From assembly GCA_009823395.1 (NCBI GenBank), contig CM020511.1:9177001-9241000 (forward strand): a stretch of 64,000 nt of DNA. Direction: 5' to 3'. The translations under genes and the position numbers were made by a program. Source of the DNA: Thamnaconus septentrionalis. Lineage: Eukaryota > Chordata > Actinopteri > Tetraodontiformes > Monacanthidae. Below the pieces are notes generated by a model. That model saw only the letters and a program-made list of their open reading frames with translations. It was not told the origin of the DNA and searched no databases. Of the stretch, positions 42,801 to 55,479 are shown piece after piece (positions within the stretch are counted from its first letter, which is position 1; each line of letters starts with the position of its first letter).

Positions 42801-44620
42801 AATTGACGTTAGCCACTAATAATTGAGACTGTAACACGGTTACAGTCAAATGGTATGTTAAGCGATCGTTCTCTTGTGTAGCGGTTGGTATGTCAACAAC
42901 GGAGGATCCCGTCCTGTTCCTCTATGGGAAAGTCTTTTCTCGGTCTAATACTGATTATGGTTAGCGGTCTTGGCGAATGAAATGCCACAGATGCGCCAAC
43001 GATTGTCCACGTTTTGCCGATTAGCCATCGCTACTGACAGAAAACACACTCGAGTAAGCCCACTGTAAGCCAAACGCCGAGCCATAGTAACACGTTCTGA
43101 TATTAACAGCGCCACATCCAATCCAATCATCTCCTCTCTCGCAACGCTCGATTTTTTTTTTTCCCCCTTCGTCCACGGGCATCTCCCTATCTTATTTGCT
43201 GTGCAGTACGTCCGTTTTTAGCCTGTGGCTAAACTAACTGTGTCATCTACACTCACCTCAACACGTTTACCCGCATCTATCAATTTGTTAGCCAACATTC
43301 AGGGGGGAGGTGACTAATCGGTTTGCAGTAACGTACGACTCCCATCGTGAAATTAACCAGAAATAACGGTTTCTAGGGATAAGACTTAACACCCGACACC
43401 CAAATGATTCGTCAATGTACGCCCATCACAATGAAGGACAACCTAATATACGTTTCAACGATGCCAACCAAACTGGTGCCCATTTTTTTGTTAAACCACC
43501 GACTCGTCTTATCTCAGAACACATAGGAAAAAAAGCCGTTCCTTGCTCATCTTTACATACAGCAGAGGCATGGTCACGAGGCCGACTAATGGGGATGACT
43601 AATTAGGGGATGGGCAAAAATAAATAAATAAATAAATAAAAATTAGACACTAATTCCACTGCCTTGGATGTCAGCACATTTTACAGTCACACGCGTTGGC
43701 GTTTAAGGGCAAATTGCCCGACGCCGATCCATTGATTTTAAAGCAGCGATGCCAACAAGGTATTTCTTACCTCAGGCGGTATGTCGAACCGAGTTCCGTG
43801 TAGCAGCCATGATCGGAAGTCTTTCCCCCCCTAATGTCCAAAAACGAACGAACCGAGCCCCCTCCCCTGGGTCAGTCGACTCTCTTCCACAGCAGAAATC
43901 CCAAGTATTTTCAGGGACTATCTCCCGAACGAGATCAATTTCCGGATGAGGTGGAAGAGTGTAAAAAAAAAAGAAAAAAGAGAAAAAAAAAGAGAAGCAG
44001 GTCGTCGATGGAAACAGATTGCCGGGGTGGCACAGCTAACCCGTGCCCTGCCTGCCTGCCTGCCTGCCTAAGGCGACGTGGGCAGCATTGCCGCCTAAAC
44101 TACGAATGCCATAATGTCGTTAACAATTACGGCGAGCGCTTATGGCACTTTGCATTTGCCTTAGAATATTCCAGACAGAAGCCGTAAAAAAACATAGCGT
44201 CGTCGAGCCGAGTGCTGAATCAAGTAAGTCACTTTGGTCACATTAACGGCAAAAGCTAACGCCGGGCTAGTGCGCTATCAGCCGAGATTGCCAATTTAAT
44301 GCAACACTCGGGAACGGGTTTAGACCGACCGCACACCGTCGGTCGCATGATGGCAACACCACCGGCTGGTGAGACGCCGGAAAATAGTCGGTCAATCACA
44401 GTGGGGGGAGAAAAAAAAACCAAAAAAAAAAACTAAGTATATGTTGGCATGTGCAGCTAACAGCTAGCGATGGTTAGCCACCCCGGCAGTTATGTTAGCG
44501 TCGCCAAGCAAAAATATTGGCCGCACTAAGGGGCGCACTCCCGGTATCAAGCTAAGTACACGACCTCACGCGCTCAAGAAAATCCCACAAAATGGCTGCC
44601 AAAATATAAGCATCCCAGAC
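42800..44620. promoter_or_regulatory. GC-rich promoter-like zone with candidate first exon
   Basis: CpG-rich compared with both flanks. On the minus strand ACTTCCGATC (ETS-like, 43811-43820) is followed at once by ATGGCTGC (ATG 43810-43808), and CCGCCTGAG|GTAAGAAA at 43771-43768 is a strong splice donor. The ATG frame closes after 12 residues just before the donor, so this would be a non-coding exon or upstream ORF. AATGGCTGCC at about 44591-44600 is YY1-like. A (CCTG)n run lies at 44046-44069. It lies about 0.8 kb beyond the fbl 3' end. Confidence 0.4.
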
Positions 44621-44954
44621 GCATGGTAGGTATACAGTAGCATCCCTGGCAAGCCCATAAGGAGGGCTGTGGTAAAGGTTTGGACACAAATCCGTTACGT
44701 AATGCAACAGCATATTAAACCACACACTACTAATACTACTACTTACTTGACTATCAAGATATATCGCACTATGTTCAAACATACTGTATATACAGAATGC
44801 GTTCGTGCGTGCATGATTACTGCATGATTAACGAGTGTAGATATACAGCTATGTTGACGGCAGACGATATTGTCCCTTTGATCATTTACAGGAGGGATCG
44901 TTTTGTTGCCACTCAGAACTTATTTCATTTCATCCTGTCTTTACAAAAGGTTTA

Positions 44955-45137
44955 GTCATAAAAGTATTACAATGTTTATTAAGTAAAACGTTTTGAACAG
45001 AAAAAGTAAAAATACAACAAAATACACTCTTTGAAACTTTGTTAACAGTTTATAGCACAAGAAAATTAAACAGAAAAACCAACAGAAGTATTCCATTGTA
45101 CATGTATGGTGGTCCACAGATTCCAGGTGACTGCAAT
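44955..45137 (-). other. fbl 3' UTR and polyadenylation signal
   Basis: TTTATT at 44975-44980 reads AATAAA on the minus strand, about 160 bases after the fbl stop codon. The short UTR is inferred from that signal. Confidence 0.6.
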
Positions 45138-48100
45138 TTATTTCTTCTGCTTAGGAGGTGGTCTAAGGAGAGAAACAGACAATAGTTGAGCAATTTGCAT
45201 TAAAGAAAATGTCTTTCCTCACAATAATTGCTGATTATGTTAAAGTACTCATAATTTTTGCGAGTTATTTCTGCAAACATTTTAAACATCCTAATGTATA
45301 TAAAAACAAAACACAACCACCTAAGGAAATTTCTATTCAATTTAGAAGAGACTACTAGTGTTCACTGGAGCCAAAAATCGACATTACATTTCCCAACTAA
45401 AGTTACAGAATTCATCGCAGTCATCAGTCATACTACTTTGGTGAGCATGCTTAAATGGAATTTACAACTTTGACCTATACAAAGACGCCAAACTGTCAAG
45501 TACCTGTAGACACCCACTACCACAGCGTGGTCTCTTTCATAGGGCTCCAAAGTGAGTTGTTCTTGAGGCTTCATGTTTTCAGCGCTCATTTTCTTCACCT
45601 CTGCAGCAAACACTGCCTCAGGAGCTGCAGTTGAGTCTATGCAGTTAGCCTAAAGGTTTGAAAAATAGAGAAAAATATCAAAAATAAATAATAAAAAAAA
45701 AAATTGGCAAAAATGTCTTTCACCATCAACTCAGATTTCAGATCCACTTCTACAAATGCAATTTTCATAAATGCATGCAACTGACTCCATTCTGACGCTC
45801 AACGTACCTTTATTGAGATAACAAAGTGTCCTCCATTTTTCAGGAAGTTGTGAGCGTTCAAAGCAACAATTCTCGTCTGGTCAGGCTGGGCAACGTCAGC
45901 AAATATAACGTCCACCATGCCTAAAGAAAGTCAAATCCGTACAATAAATAAAAAAAATGAAACACCATCTGGAAATAAAGTTTGACACTAGAGGTGATCA
46001 GAGGACGGATCAGATCACAAAACTCTTAATGCATACAATTGCCTGGGAGTAAAACCGCACAATTAAACTTGGAAATGAATTCCAATACTCACTCTGCAGT
46101 CTCTTATAAAATGAAGCAATTTTTTTTGATCAATTGCATTTAAAGGAAGTTTCATTAGAATTATTACACACAACCCAAGATCAGCAGTGACATTTAATTG
46201 GCAAGTAGCAGTGTGAGAAATTTCACTGCAATTTTAGGAAATGGCACCACCTGGTGGAAAAATACAAAAATAGACCGCTTGTAGATATCCAAATGAAATG
46301 CATTATTTTATGCTAGGATGAATATGTGATCAAAACGGCTTTTGCAATCATTTCCAATTGGCGTTTTTTGTCATGAATTGAAGCCATTTTAAGCTAATTT
46401 AAGTTAATTCATAACATCATTAAAGGGAAATTTAAATCTTGCCAATATTAATTCAATACATTCAAACAAACAAATTAATAAAAATTTAAATAATTCAAGT
46501 GGACAGAGAAAAAATTAATACGGCCACTATTAATTTCTCTCGTATGGCGCAAGAATGCTCAGCCGCCCAGATCCTCCACATTCAGAAATATTGTTGCTTT
46601 AAGAATTAGTAAACTGGATTGAAAAGCCACTTTGTTGGTTGTGAATAACTTGACCATTAACTTATTATCCACTGGATTGTAACACAAGTAAAAGGACAAT
46701 AGTGTTGTTTTTTTTGCACGTCAGTTTCTAGTCGTATTTGTGCCAGAGAGAAAACCTACCGACTAGCATGCGATACTTGTGCGGGTGCCGTGCGTCTTCG
46801 ATGATGGGAATAATGTTGGTGCGCTTCTTTGCCACGTTGAGAAGATCTCGACCTGATCTGTGGGAAAACTCCACTGCATAGACCAACCCTTCCTGTGATA
46901 AGGAAAAAAAATGCATGCATGCAATTAAACACTCGTTTATGTCAATATTATGTACATAGCCTGTAATCCAGCTGTCCATATGATGAAAATGTCTTGTTTT
47001 TCCTTTCTTACTTTATAAATTTTTTTTTCTTTTTCTTTACTTCTTTATCATTAATTAATATGATTTTCCTTCTTTTCTATTACATTGCTGCTGCAATTAT
47101 GTGAATTTCCCCAAGGTGGGATTGATAAAGGCTTCTACTTTTCTATTCTGTTTGTAAACATGATCATGTAATCATGACATAATTTTAACTCCAGTCAATA
47201 CAAACTTACCGGTCCGACTATATCAGAAACGTGGGACACTGTTGTGCCCGAGGCAGCGCCCAGGTACATGACCTTTGTCCCCGGCTTGATGTGAATCTGG
47301 TCCACTCCCCCCAAGATGGCTGCGGCCAGCTTCGAGCGGAAGGGGTTCCAGGCTCTGTATTCAATTTTACTCTCACCTTCCTAACACGGGGTTGAAACAA
47401 AAGAGTTAAATTAATGTGAAAGTCCAACTCAACATATTTTGCAAAAAATAATTTAGAACTGACGGCTAATTTATGAAAAATTAAACACATTTGAAATGTA
47501 CACATAATAGGGCTGCACGCGAAAATTGCAAAGTCAATTCAAACTGACGTGATCTAATTTCTAAATGTTTTCTGAACTCCAGGAGCTGCATAACAAATAC
47601 TCCCAGTTCACTTGTCTGATTTTCTCAAGCGACCTCTAAAAGCAGCATTGCTGTCGCCTGCTAACTGCATCATTACAAAAGCAAAGTAACACCAAGTGGT
47701 TCAGTGAAAGAGGTGCTCCTGTTTTGGGGTGTTATCTTTTTTGTTGTTTTTTTTTTTAAACCATACGCATGACACACTATGGTTTCATACATCACCTGGC
47801 CATCTAATGCTATTCTTATAACCAGTGTGCAAAATACCTATTAATATTCTGATTGTCCATTCAGGAGGACAATCATCATTCTGATTGTTGCTCAATACCA
47901 CTCTAAATTTCCTTAACATGCAGAATGCATTAAAATAATAATAATAATGATAATAATATTAGACGTAGACATTTAGGTACGATTAAAAAAATAATTAAAA
48001 AATATATATATATATATATATATGCATGCATGCATGCATACAGAATATAAACATTCTCACCTCCACACTGATCCTCTTTTCTCCATACACAGAATCTCCA

Positions 48101-50874
48101 ACCACCATGTTTTTTGTCACCAAGGCATCTTCCTTACCCCTGGAAATGAACACTCCTGGGGACAGAGGACAAGATTTTCCCCATTGACTACATTTGACAC
48201 TTATATTTGTCTTGAAAGTTTAAAATACTACAGATTACGTTTCTCATATTACTTCAGTTTGGTTTATAGCATTTAGCAGTAGCTCTGTATTTAGAGAAAA
48301 CCTTGCTTAGGATCCATCCCTCATTAAGAATTATCAGCATCGATATCATGTCATACATCAGTCGGATCAGAACTGAATAAAAGCGGCTCTCTGACCAAAA
48401 ACAAAAAACAAAAAACGGGAGCATCCAGCTGACACAATCTGCTGGCGCAACATCGATAAAAAAAACAAAAACACTCTTCATCATCTCATAATCTACAAAC
48501 AACTGTGGCCAGGAGAAACATACCTTCATGTCTGTGTGGCTCCACCAAAACTTTCCTCCCTGCTCCGAACCCTCCTCTGCCTCCTCCCCTCCCCATTCGG
48601 CCCCCCCTTCCTCTGGGAGTGCCTCTTCCACCACCCCCACGTCCCCGGAATCCTCCACCATCTGGGGAACTAAATCCTCCTGAAAAAAAAAGAAAAAAGA
48701 CCTACTCAAATGGACTTCATCATGTTTAATTAGTTGCAATCACTTTAATCAATTCTCTCTCAGATATATATCAATTACGATGTTAATGGAACATTTCGGC
48801 AGTGTGTAAGCCTTTGCAAAAGATAATTACGGTGTGTGCGCATGAAAAAAATTGCATGGCCGCCCCATGTTCATTAATAAATAAATCATTTGATCAATCA
48901 ATCAATCAACTTAATGTGAAGCCAGCAGCTAAAAGAACCACTATAAAGAGATTTTGTTTCCTTGGTTTGAATTTATACTAAATAACAAAACTTGAAACTT
49001 GATTGTCATGATAAAATAAAATACAAAAAAATACATCTTGGATGTTTTGTTTGTTTTATCGGATCATTGGCTCAGTATTGGCAGATACTCAAAAAAAGAA
49101 ATGACCAAGGGAAAAACGATCGTTGGGATGTCACTACTGATTGTGACCGTTTGTGAAAACACACTCGATTATCATCTCCAGTCTCACCTCTTCCTCCTCT
49201 GAATCCTCCTCGACCTCGATCACCGAATCCTCCTCGACCTCGATCACCGAATCCTCCTCGTCCTCCTCCTCCACCCCATCCACCTCGTCCCCCCCTGTCT
49301 CCACGAGGGCTGAAACCTGGAAGAGGAACATGGAAAAGAAAAATAAATAAATGGGAAGTCCTACAGACAGGACACAAAGGTGTGTTTGTACACACACATA
49401 CATATGTAGACTTACATACATACACACACTTAAGTTTGGGGTCAGTGACTCATTTCTGCAATGAATTCCAATATCACCAGTTTTATTCTTAAATAATGAT
49501 CTTGAACGCTCTGTGATCATTGGGAGTACACAAAAATCAGTCTAGATGTGCTGAACAAGTATGGGAAGATTTTAGTGTTTAAAGACAACCATTTCCAATG
49601 TCTAAATCAAGGTGACAGAGAGAATTCCAAGTATGTAAAAGTCTGTGTGAACAAACTAAAAGTCAGCTGTTTTAAAGAGTCTAAAAATTAACAATGATGC
49701 TGTGTTTACTTTTTGATGATTTAGCTCAACACAACTAAGTGAGATTAGAGCACAAAGCTGTTTATTTTTTGTCAACTTCTGAAAAGATGGCCGCATATAT
49801 TGCACAGTTTAAATGGATTCTCTAAAGTCACATTCAATTAGACATTAAAGGCAACAGTCAAAGCCATCCCATAATGTGTTCACTAGCCCATTCTGACTGG
49901 TTTTCCTGCACGAGTAATGTTCTTACGGCATTCCAGTAGATTATTTCTTGAAGGTGGTTATAATGGAGTGAAAGGCAGAAATGAGTCAGTGACCCCCAAA
50001 CTTCTGAACGGTAATGTATATAATGTAATGTAATGTATATAAGCGAGCACACACCCGTCTGGTACAACCAGAAAGCCAGGAATATATAAATGAAATTCCT
50101 GCTGCTGCAACATGCAATTTCACCACGCGGGATTCATAAATGTTTATTCCATTGGTCACAACAGCTTAAGTTGTCCATTTAGTTGACGTTGCGTCCTGCC
50201 CATTGGTCATTTGGGTCAAAATAAATTGGTGGGACAGAGCTCGGATTTGCTGATAACCGCTTCATTTTTTCAACATTTCGTTGTAACGCGCAACCACGCT
50301 AACTGGCGCATGCGCAAGATGGCCGCTAAGTGAATATGGTCCATTGCGCATGGTCGACTCGACACGTGTTGTTTTTTTTCACCCTCGTTTGTTTGCGTTC
50401 TTAAGAGCAGTCTCAGGGATTTCGATACTAATATGGCCAAACAACTACTTTTACGAACAACAGTGAGGGAAATCTATTCACATATGCCACCATCATATCG
50501 CACGTCCATTTTTAACGTTGGCGTACTAACCTTTCGCTTAATAAAATACCCCTTAACTTCCCACAACCCTAAACAACCTAATGAGTATAATAATGACACA
50601 AGTAAGACATTTACAGACACGTGGAGATGTTTTTTTTTTCCCCCTATCGATAACACATGTACATAGTCGATATACAGTGCGGAATCGGAGAACTACTCTG
50701 ATAAATGTGGTGCGCAACACGTGGAGTGGATATGTGCAATCTGTATTAAGGGTAATCGCGTGACGCCTCCGGTGCGTTCACAATCCTAACATCACATCAG
50801 AGAAGTCGGAGAGCACAAATTGCAACGTTATTTTTAACTGTCGAAAAAAAATTGTGGACATTACCTGGCCTCAT
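45138..50874 (-). CDS. fbl: Fibrillarin, rRNA 2'-O-methyltransferase
   Basis: Nine coding exons give 325 residues: 50874-50865, 49316-49188, 48679-48524, 48155-48061, 47380-47210, 46892-46760, 45920-45808, 45649-45504 and 45162-45138. All are GT-AG with matching phases. The N-terminus [10 protein letters not shown] leads into a Gly/Arg-rich domain to about residue 90. [13 protein letters not shown] follows, then the methyltransferase fold with [15 protein letters not shown], the SAM loop [16 protein letters not shown] (about 169-184), SHRSGRD, and [12 protein letters not shown] with its acidic residue. It ends [20 protein letters not shown] and a Lys-rich tail PPPKQKK. Fibrillarin is the catalytic subunit of box C/D snoRNPs in the nucleolus. 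It also methylates histone H2A glutamine. Length agrees with the vertebrate protein (321 in human). No defect is visible. Confidence 0.97.
46985..47152 (+). mobile_element. LINE 3' tail fragment in an fbl intron
   Basis: Contains TTGCTGCTGCAATTATGTGAATTTCCCCAAGGTGGGATTGATAAAGG and a TTCTATTCTG tail. Same family as 16430 and 19735. Confidence 0.65.
47815..47932 (-). mobile_element. Member of the TATTTTGCACACTG dispersed family in an fbl intron
   Basis: The minus strand matches 26118-26226: CTGCATGTTAAGGAAATTTAGA, GGTATTGAG-AACAATCAG and a final TATTTTGCACACTGG. It carries no coding sequence. Confidence 0.55.
49200..49262 (-). repeat. 24-bp coding tandem repeat in the fibrillarin GAR domain
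   Basis: Two near-identical 24-base units (plus strand: gaatcctcctcgacctcgatcacc) encode GGFGDRGR twice in frame, followed by a partial GGFRGGRG. It is a local expansion of the Gly/Arg-rich region. Confidence 0.85.
50300..50375 (+). promoter_or_regulatory. NRF1/YY1-like promoter signature inside fbl intron 1
   Basis: GGCGCATGCGCAA (50305-50317) is a near-perfect NRF1 site. It overlaps AAGATGGCCGC (50316-50326), close to the YY1 initiator-proximal motif AAGATGGCGGC, in plus orientation. A second TTGCGCATGG follows at 50344-50353 and an E-box CACGTG at 50363-50368. The site is about 550 bases inside fbl intron 1 and points away from fbl. Confidence 0.5.
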
Positions 50875-51020
50875 TTTAGTAAGAATGAGTCGTTAAGTCG
50901 GCGTTCCCAAGTTGAAGCGCTGCTTCCTCTTCTTCGTCGTCTGGGTTTTTTCTTCTTCTGCTGCTACCGCTGCTTCTTCTTCTACGGATTTTAACGGACT
51001 ACAGCTAACCTTTACTGGTG
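50875..51020 (-). promoter_or_regulatory. fbl promoter and 5' UTR
   Basis: Upstream of the fbl ATG the minus strand has a purine-rich GAAGAAGAGGAAGCAGC stretch and moderate CpG. No TATA box is seen. The exact start site is not determined. Confidence 0.45.
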
Positions 51021-51239
51021 CACACCGCCACCTACGGTGTCGGAGTATGTAGTGTCATGACATAAATCGTTCACTCACTACTACCACTACTACTGCTGCT
51101 ACTACTAATAATACTATATTAATTAAACCAATTTTCCTACTGTGAGAGCCACTTTTTCATGTGCATGCCGCTAATAATGGCTTCAGTTGAGTTATTTGTT
51201 TTACCTGTGTACAGTAATAAAATAAAGTCAAATGTTATC

Positions 51240-52414
51240 TTTAATGATTTTTTATTGAGAAAATATCATAGTTCCCTGCAGTAAAAGAAACAACATCAAA
51301 CCGCCTGCTGATCAGAAGAAGGTCAAACATTAGCACAGTACGTTCCATCTCCCCAAATGCATCAGTGCATCGCCTCCACTCACACAGCTGCCATCCAACA
51401 GCTATGACAAAGGATAAGAATCTCATCTTCTTTTCAGTTGGAGTACAACAGGACTTCATATGGCACCACATTTACAACGTTTACAACATGACTGTTCGGA
51501 TGTGTTTGTATCCTGAGCTCATAGTCAGATATTATTGATCAGTCAACTGTCACAGTGTTTCCACATTTCAGCTTTGTGTGTTTGTTTGTGTGTACCATAC
51601 CTAACTAGAGCGCTTGGCTTTCTCAGTTGACTTGTGAAGTATTTTCACATGTATTTACAGTTACAGTGGGTTGTAAACAAGGTGTGTAGATATGATAAAA
51701 CTGTTTCAGCCCTGTAAACGTTACAATTTGTTTTTAGTGGTGGCGCCAGACCCAGCTGACTATGAGCTACATAGCATCATGTTCGCTGTTTATTAAAATC
51801 AGTATACTGTCCTGTAATTACAACACAACTTGTAAAATTCAACTTCTTCAAGTCTTGGTTCTCCCTTAGAGACTGGACGTGCTGGACAGGGTCCCCGTTC
51901 TGTTCACACCTAGCTCGCAAAAATTTGAGGGAGTCGCTGTCGCGTGACGTCATTTGACAATTTGAAACGGCGAGCTGGTTTTAAAAAAAAAATGAATGTA
52001 GAGGAAACACTGTGTCAGTTAACATCCTGAAAAACATGAACGTGTCTTTGAATTAGATTATTCGAATGAAGTTTTTAAACTCCAAATGAAATGCGCGGCT
52101 GACAAAATAAATTGGGGTTTCAAGGAAAAGAATCGCGACACAAGAAATTAAAAAATAACCGCACGGCAAAGCAACAGTGAAGAAAGTAGAAACTTTGCCC
52201 ACTTTTGACTAATGGCTTTTTGTCTTGATCATTTTTTGTTAGAATTACAGCAGTGGACTGTCCCAGATACTCCAGACTTCACGAGGGTCATAAAGTGGAA
52301 TTGGTGGCAGCACACGCAGCATGCTGAACGCCGATCTGATTGCATTCGACAAGCAGGTTTGTGGGAGCAGAGTGCACGGGGGGGTGGTCGGAGAGCTGAG
52401 GGGTCCGCTGTGCT
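51240..52414 (-). other. Probable cnih4 3' UTR and spacer to fbl
   Basis: Follows the cnih4 stop on the same strand. TTTATT at about 51788-51793 and at about 51249-51254 read AATAAA on the minus strand and are candidate polyadenylation signals. cnih4 and fbl are therefore in tandem, with only about 0.4-0.9 kb between transcript ends and the fbl promoter. Confidence 0.45.
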
Positions 52415-55400
52415 TCAGTCGTTGATCAGAGCCAGGATCATGCTGGAGGAGAAGAGCAGGACATGACATGAGAAAAAAACAAAAAAACAAAACAAAAAAA
52501 AATTTCAGGCTGAACTTTTTTTTCCATGTGTTTCAATGCTCTCACCTGTACAAGTAAATGAAGAAGCAGAGCAGATGGTAGCCCAGTTTAATCATGGCCT
52601 CTTTCATATGAGACTTGAGCTGGCCTCGGTTATGGATCTCTGTGGGGTCAAACACGCCCATGTTCCCCATCGGAACCTTCAGGTACCTGCAGACACACAC
52701 ACCAGGGGGCAAGAACACAGAATAGAAAAACAAAACAAAAAAAACTTTAAAATGGCTGGAGGGTGAAGTGTGAAAATCACAGACCCAGATCCAAATAATG
52801 ATAATTTGCTGCTCTGCAAACCAATAACAACCACAAAAAGGAAAAAGGGGAAAAATGTCGTGGTATCGGCACATATTTTCAGAGTATGAGTACTCAACCA
52901 ATACTGGTATCTGTATCGGTGCATCCCAAATTTTTAGTCATCAATCTCTGGATTATCTTCAAAACCCCCACAGATAGATTTTGTGACTGTGGGCATATTT
53001 CAGAAAACGGGGAAATGTATCATCATGCATTGTGAGTTATACATGTGAGTGTTACCAACATACTGAACAAAAATAATAATTTTTTTTCATTTAGTTTCTA
53101 ACTTTTTACCAATCCAAGATAGATGGTGCCAAATCCGTATTCTCAAAAGAAAGACAGTAGTTTGACAGTACCTATAAATGTTCCAGGCCGCAACAGGTAG
53201 GTTGAGCAGGAAGATGAACCAGTGCATGGAGACCAACATTAACATGGTGGACAGACACTGGCCGACCATCTCTGGAATTACCCACTAGAGAAATAAAAGC
53301 ATTCCAATCATTGTAAATAGTAGCATTTTGATATTTAAGTTGCAAGAAATCTGTTTAAGGTATTTAACTGTGATAAACATTGCATATAATCTTTAAATTG
53401 TGATGTAATATAGCCATCATAATGTATGTTGAGATTGAATGTTAAGATTTAAGCAAGTTAGGTTAAACAGAAGTCCAAAAAAGATGCTTAAAAATAAACA
53501 AGTTCATTGTGACTAATCGAAAAAAATATTGATAGATTAGTTGACAACAAAAATAATTGTTAGTTTCTGATTTCATCACATATATCTTTAGTTACACAAA
53601 AGTAAAGCTGTATTTATGCTAAATTGTATTTGCCTTTGGGGAATATATATGCCTCTGTATTAAAGGGATTACAACTTGACTTTGAGTTATTTCCCCCTCC
53701 ACACAGTGTAGTGGAATGATGCATCGTCTGTCGCCACAAATGTATTTCCCAGCAATGTGAGGAGATAAAAAACGAAGACAGACGGGTGAGAAAGAAACTT
53801 CAAACCAAATTGCAACAGTACAATTGGCCAGTGCAAGTGTTTGTATTGAAATAGTCAATAGAATTGGAGCAATCTGATCGGCAGGAATGAAACATTCACT
53901 TAAGGAGTTGACAGGTGTCACACTGGCACTGACCCTTAATATCCTCCAAAAATATTTTAATTTAGAGTGATTCCATTGGTTGGGCATTCATAAAACTGTG
54001 ATCCTTTCTTGGCACAACAGGAGGCTAGGCTCGAACATACAGTGTGTCAAGTAAGGACATACTTTATTCAGCTTCGAGCAACAAGCTCTGGCGTTGATGT
54101 AGTCACATTCTAGATCAGATAGGGTGATGATCTGAAAACAAAGTCAAGGCACCATATGGACATTTTTTAATATGTTCACAAACGCACATGTACACGCACG
54201 TTCAGAGATTAATTATGAAAACCTTGTGAATTAATGTAAAACCTCCATGATGAATATGTGACTTCCATCGAGTCTCATGCAACGACGACTGCTCACTCCA
54301 CAGCCGCAGAGGAGCCTCAGAATGTCTGGGCTCACGACTGCCCACTACCTGTAAGCAAGAGAACTGCTCTGCCTCAACCAGCTCCTCTCTTCACTGCCGC
54401 TGTCGGATCGCTGAGCACACGTAACAGGTTAAACACATTTATTAGATATACAACATCTGCTGAACTATGGAAAGTCGGTTTGAGGGGGGCATATATTAAA
54501 AGTGCTTCGAAAAGTTTGGTTGGCGACATACAGAGACGCTCTCATTGCATGGCACCGCCCAGTTTGTGTGCGGTTGCGCAATCCGAGGGAGACTGCCCAC
54601 TGCTGCCTCACTGTGCTCCTCTCTCTTCCCTGGAATGCGGAAATGAGAAAATTTTGTTTTCATGCCAAATTGCTCAAGTTAATGGCGAATTAGCTCCACT
54701 TCAATTAGTCCAAACCTTTCATGAATATAAAAATTTCATATATTTGTTTGGTATTTCATTTTTTTGCCCCATGATGACGGGTGAGGCTCTGACGCCAGTG
54801 GCCGCACTTCGTCACTGATTTAAACCAATCAGTACCAAACAAACTCCCTTCCTGAGCCCAATACAAGTATTTCACAACCCGTAGTTTCTTAGAAAAGACA
54901 CAGAAAGTATTTAAATTACCACTAGTCCAACATGATCGTAATTCTTTTTTGTGTGTGCCAATAACACTGAGGCTGGTGAGTTGATGAGACTTGTGAAATG
55001 TCTTGTCGTTCCGTTCCAGTACTAAACAAAACCAGTCTGGGTGGAATTGGGGTCGTTCCTTTCAATGACGCTAATGCAGTTTGAAACAGAAAAAAGCAAC
55101 TTTACCGCGCCATTTTCTGTCACGGTAAATTTAGGTTTTTATAAGACAACGTACCGCTAGCTAATGCTAATTTCTCCTTGTGCGCATGTCTCACTTAATC
55201 GATATATGAACCGATTTACGTGCACAACGTGCTAAGATAATCGACGTTTCACCCGTTTGCAGACCAGCAGCACTTCATCAGAAAAGCTAGCCTCTTGGCT
55301 AACCAGAACCACAATAACTAAAACATGTCAGCGTTACTTAAAACAATATAACCTCTACTTGGAGAGTTACGATCCGAGCTTGCGAGACGATGGCATAAGC

Positions 55401-55479
55401 AAAAGGATACAAAAAAGACCGAGAGAAAAATCAGTCCACAACAGTCCACGAGCGAGAAGATAAACACCGCCGCTTCCAT
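52415..55479 (-). CDS. cnih4: Cornichon family AMPA receptor auxiliary protein 4 (ER cargo export)
   Basis: Five exons encode 139 residues, the same length as human CNIH4: 55479-55411, 54131-54063, 53284-53172, 52686-52546 and 52442-52415. All are GT-AG with consistent phases. The product starts [20 protein letters not shown] (first membrane segment). [20 protein letters not shown] follows, the conserved cornichon segment that contacts cargo and COPII. Next is [33 protein letters not shown] (membrane), the strongly conserved [20 protein letters not shown], then [18 protein letters not shown], and it ends [12 protein letters not shown]4 is an early-secretory-pathway membrane protein that helps export GPCRs and other cargo through COPII vesicles. 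It lacks the extra insert of CNIH2/3 that binds AMPA receptors. No damage is visible. Confidence 0.96.
52855..52930 (+). mobile_element. Short fragment of the GTATCGG repeat family in a cnih4 intron
   Basis: TCGTGGTATCGGCACATATT, GAGTATGAGTACTCAACC and TGTATCGGTGCATCCC match the ends of the 17455 and 22465 copies. Confidence 0.5.

Noticed and set aside
48505..48729. Proline-rich plus-strand frame
   Set aside because: It is the antisense shadow of the Gly/Arg-rich fibrillarin exon.
49134..49520. Acidic minus-strand frame over the GAR exon
   Set aside because: It is an out-of-frame reading of fibrillarin exon 2.
45138..50874. Intronic box C/D snoRNAs in fbl
   Set aside because: Scanning by eye for paired C (RTGATGA) and D (CTGA) boxes on the gene strand gave no convincing pair. 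A dedicated covariance search would be needed to exclude them.
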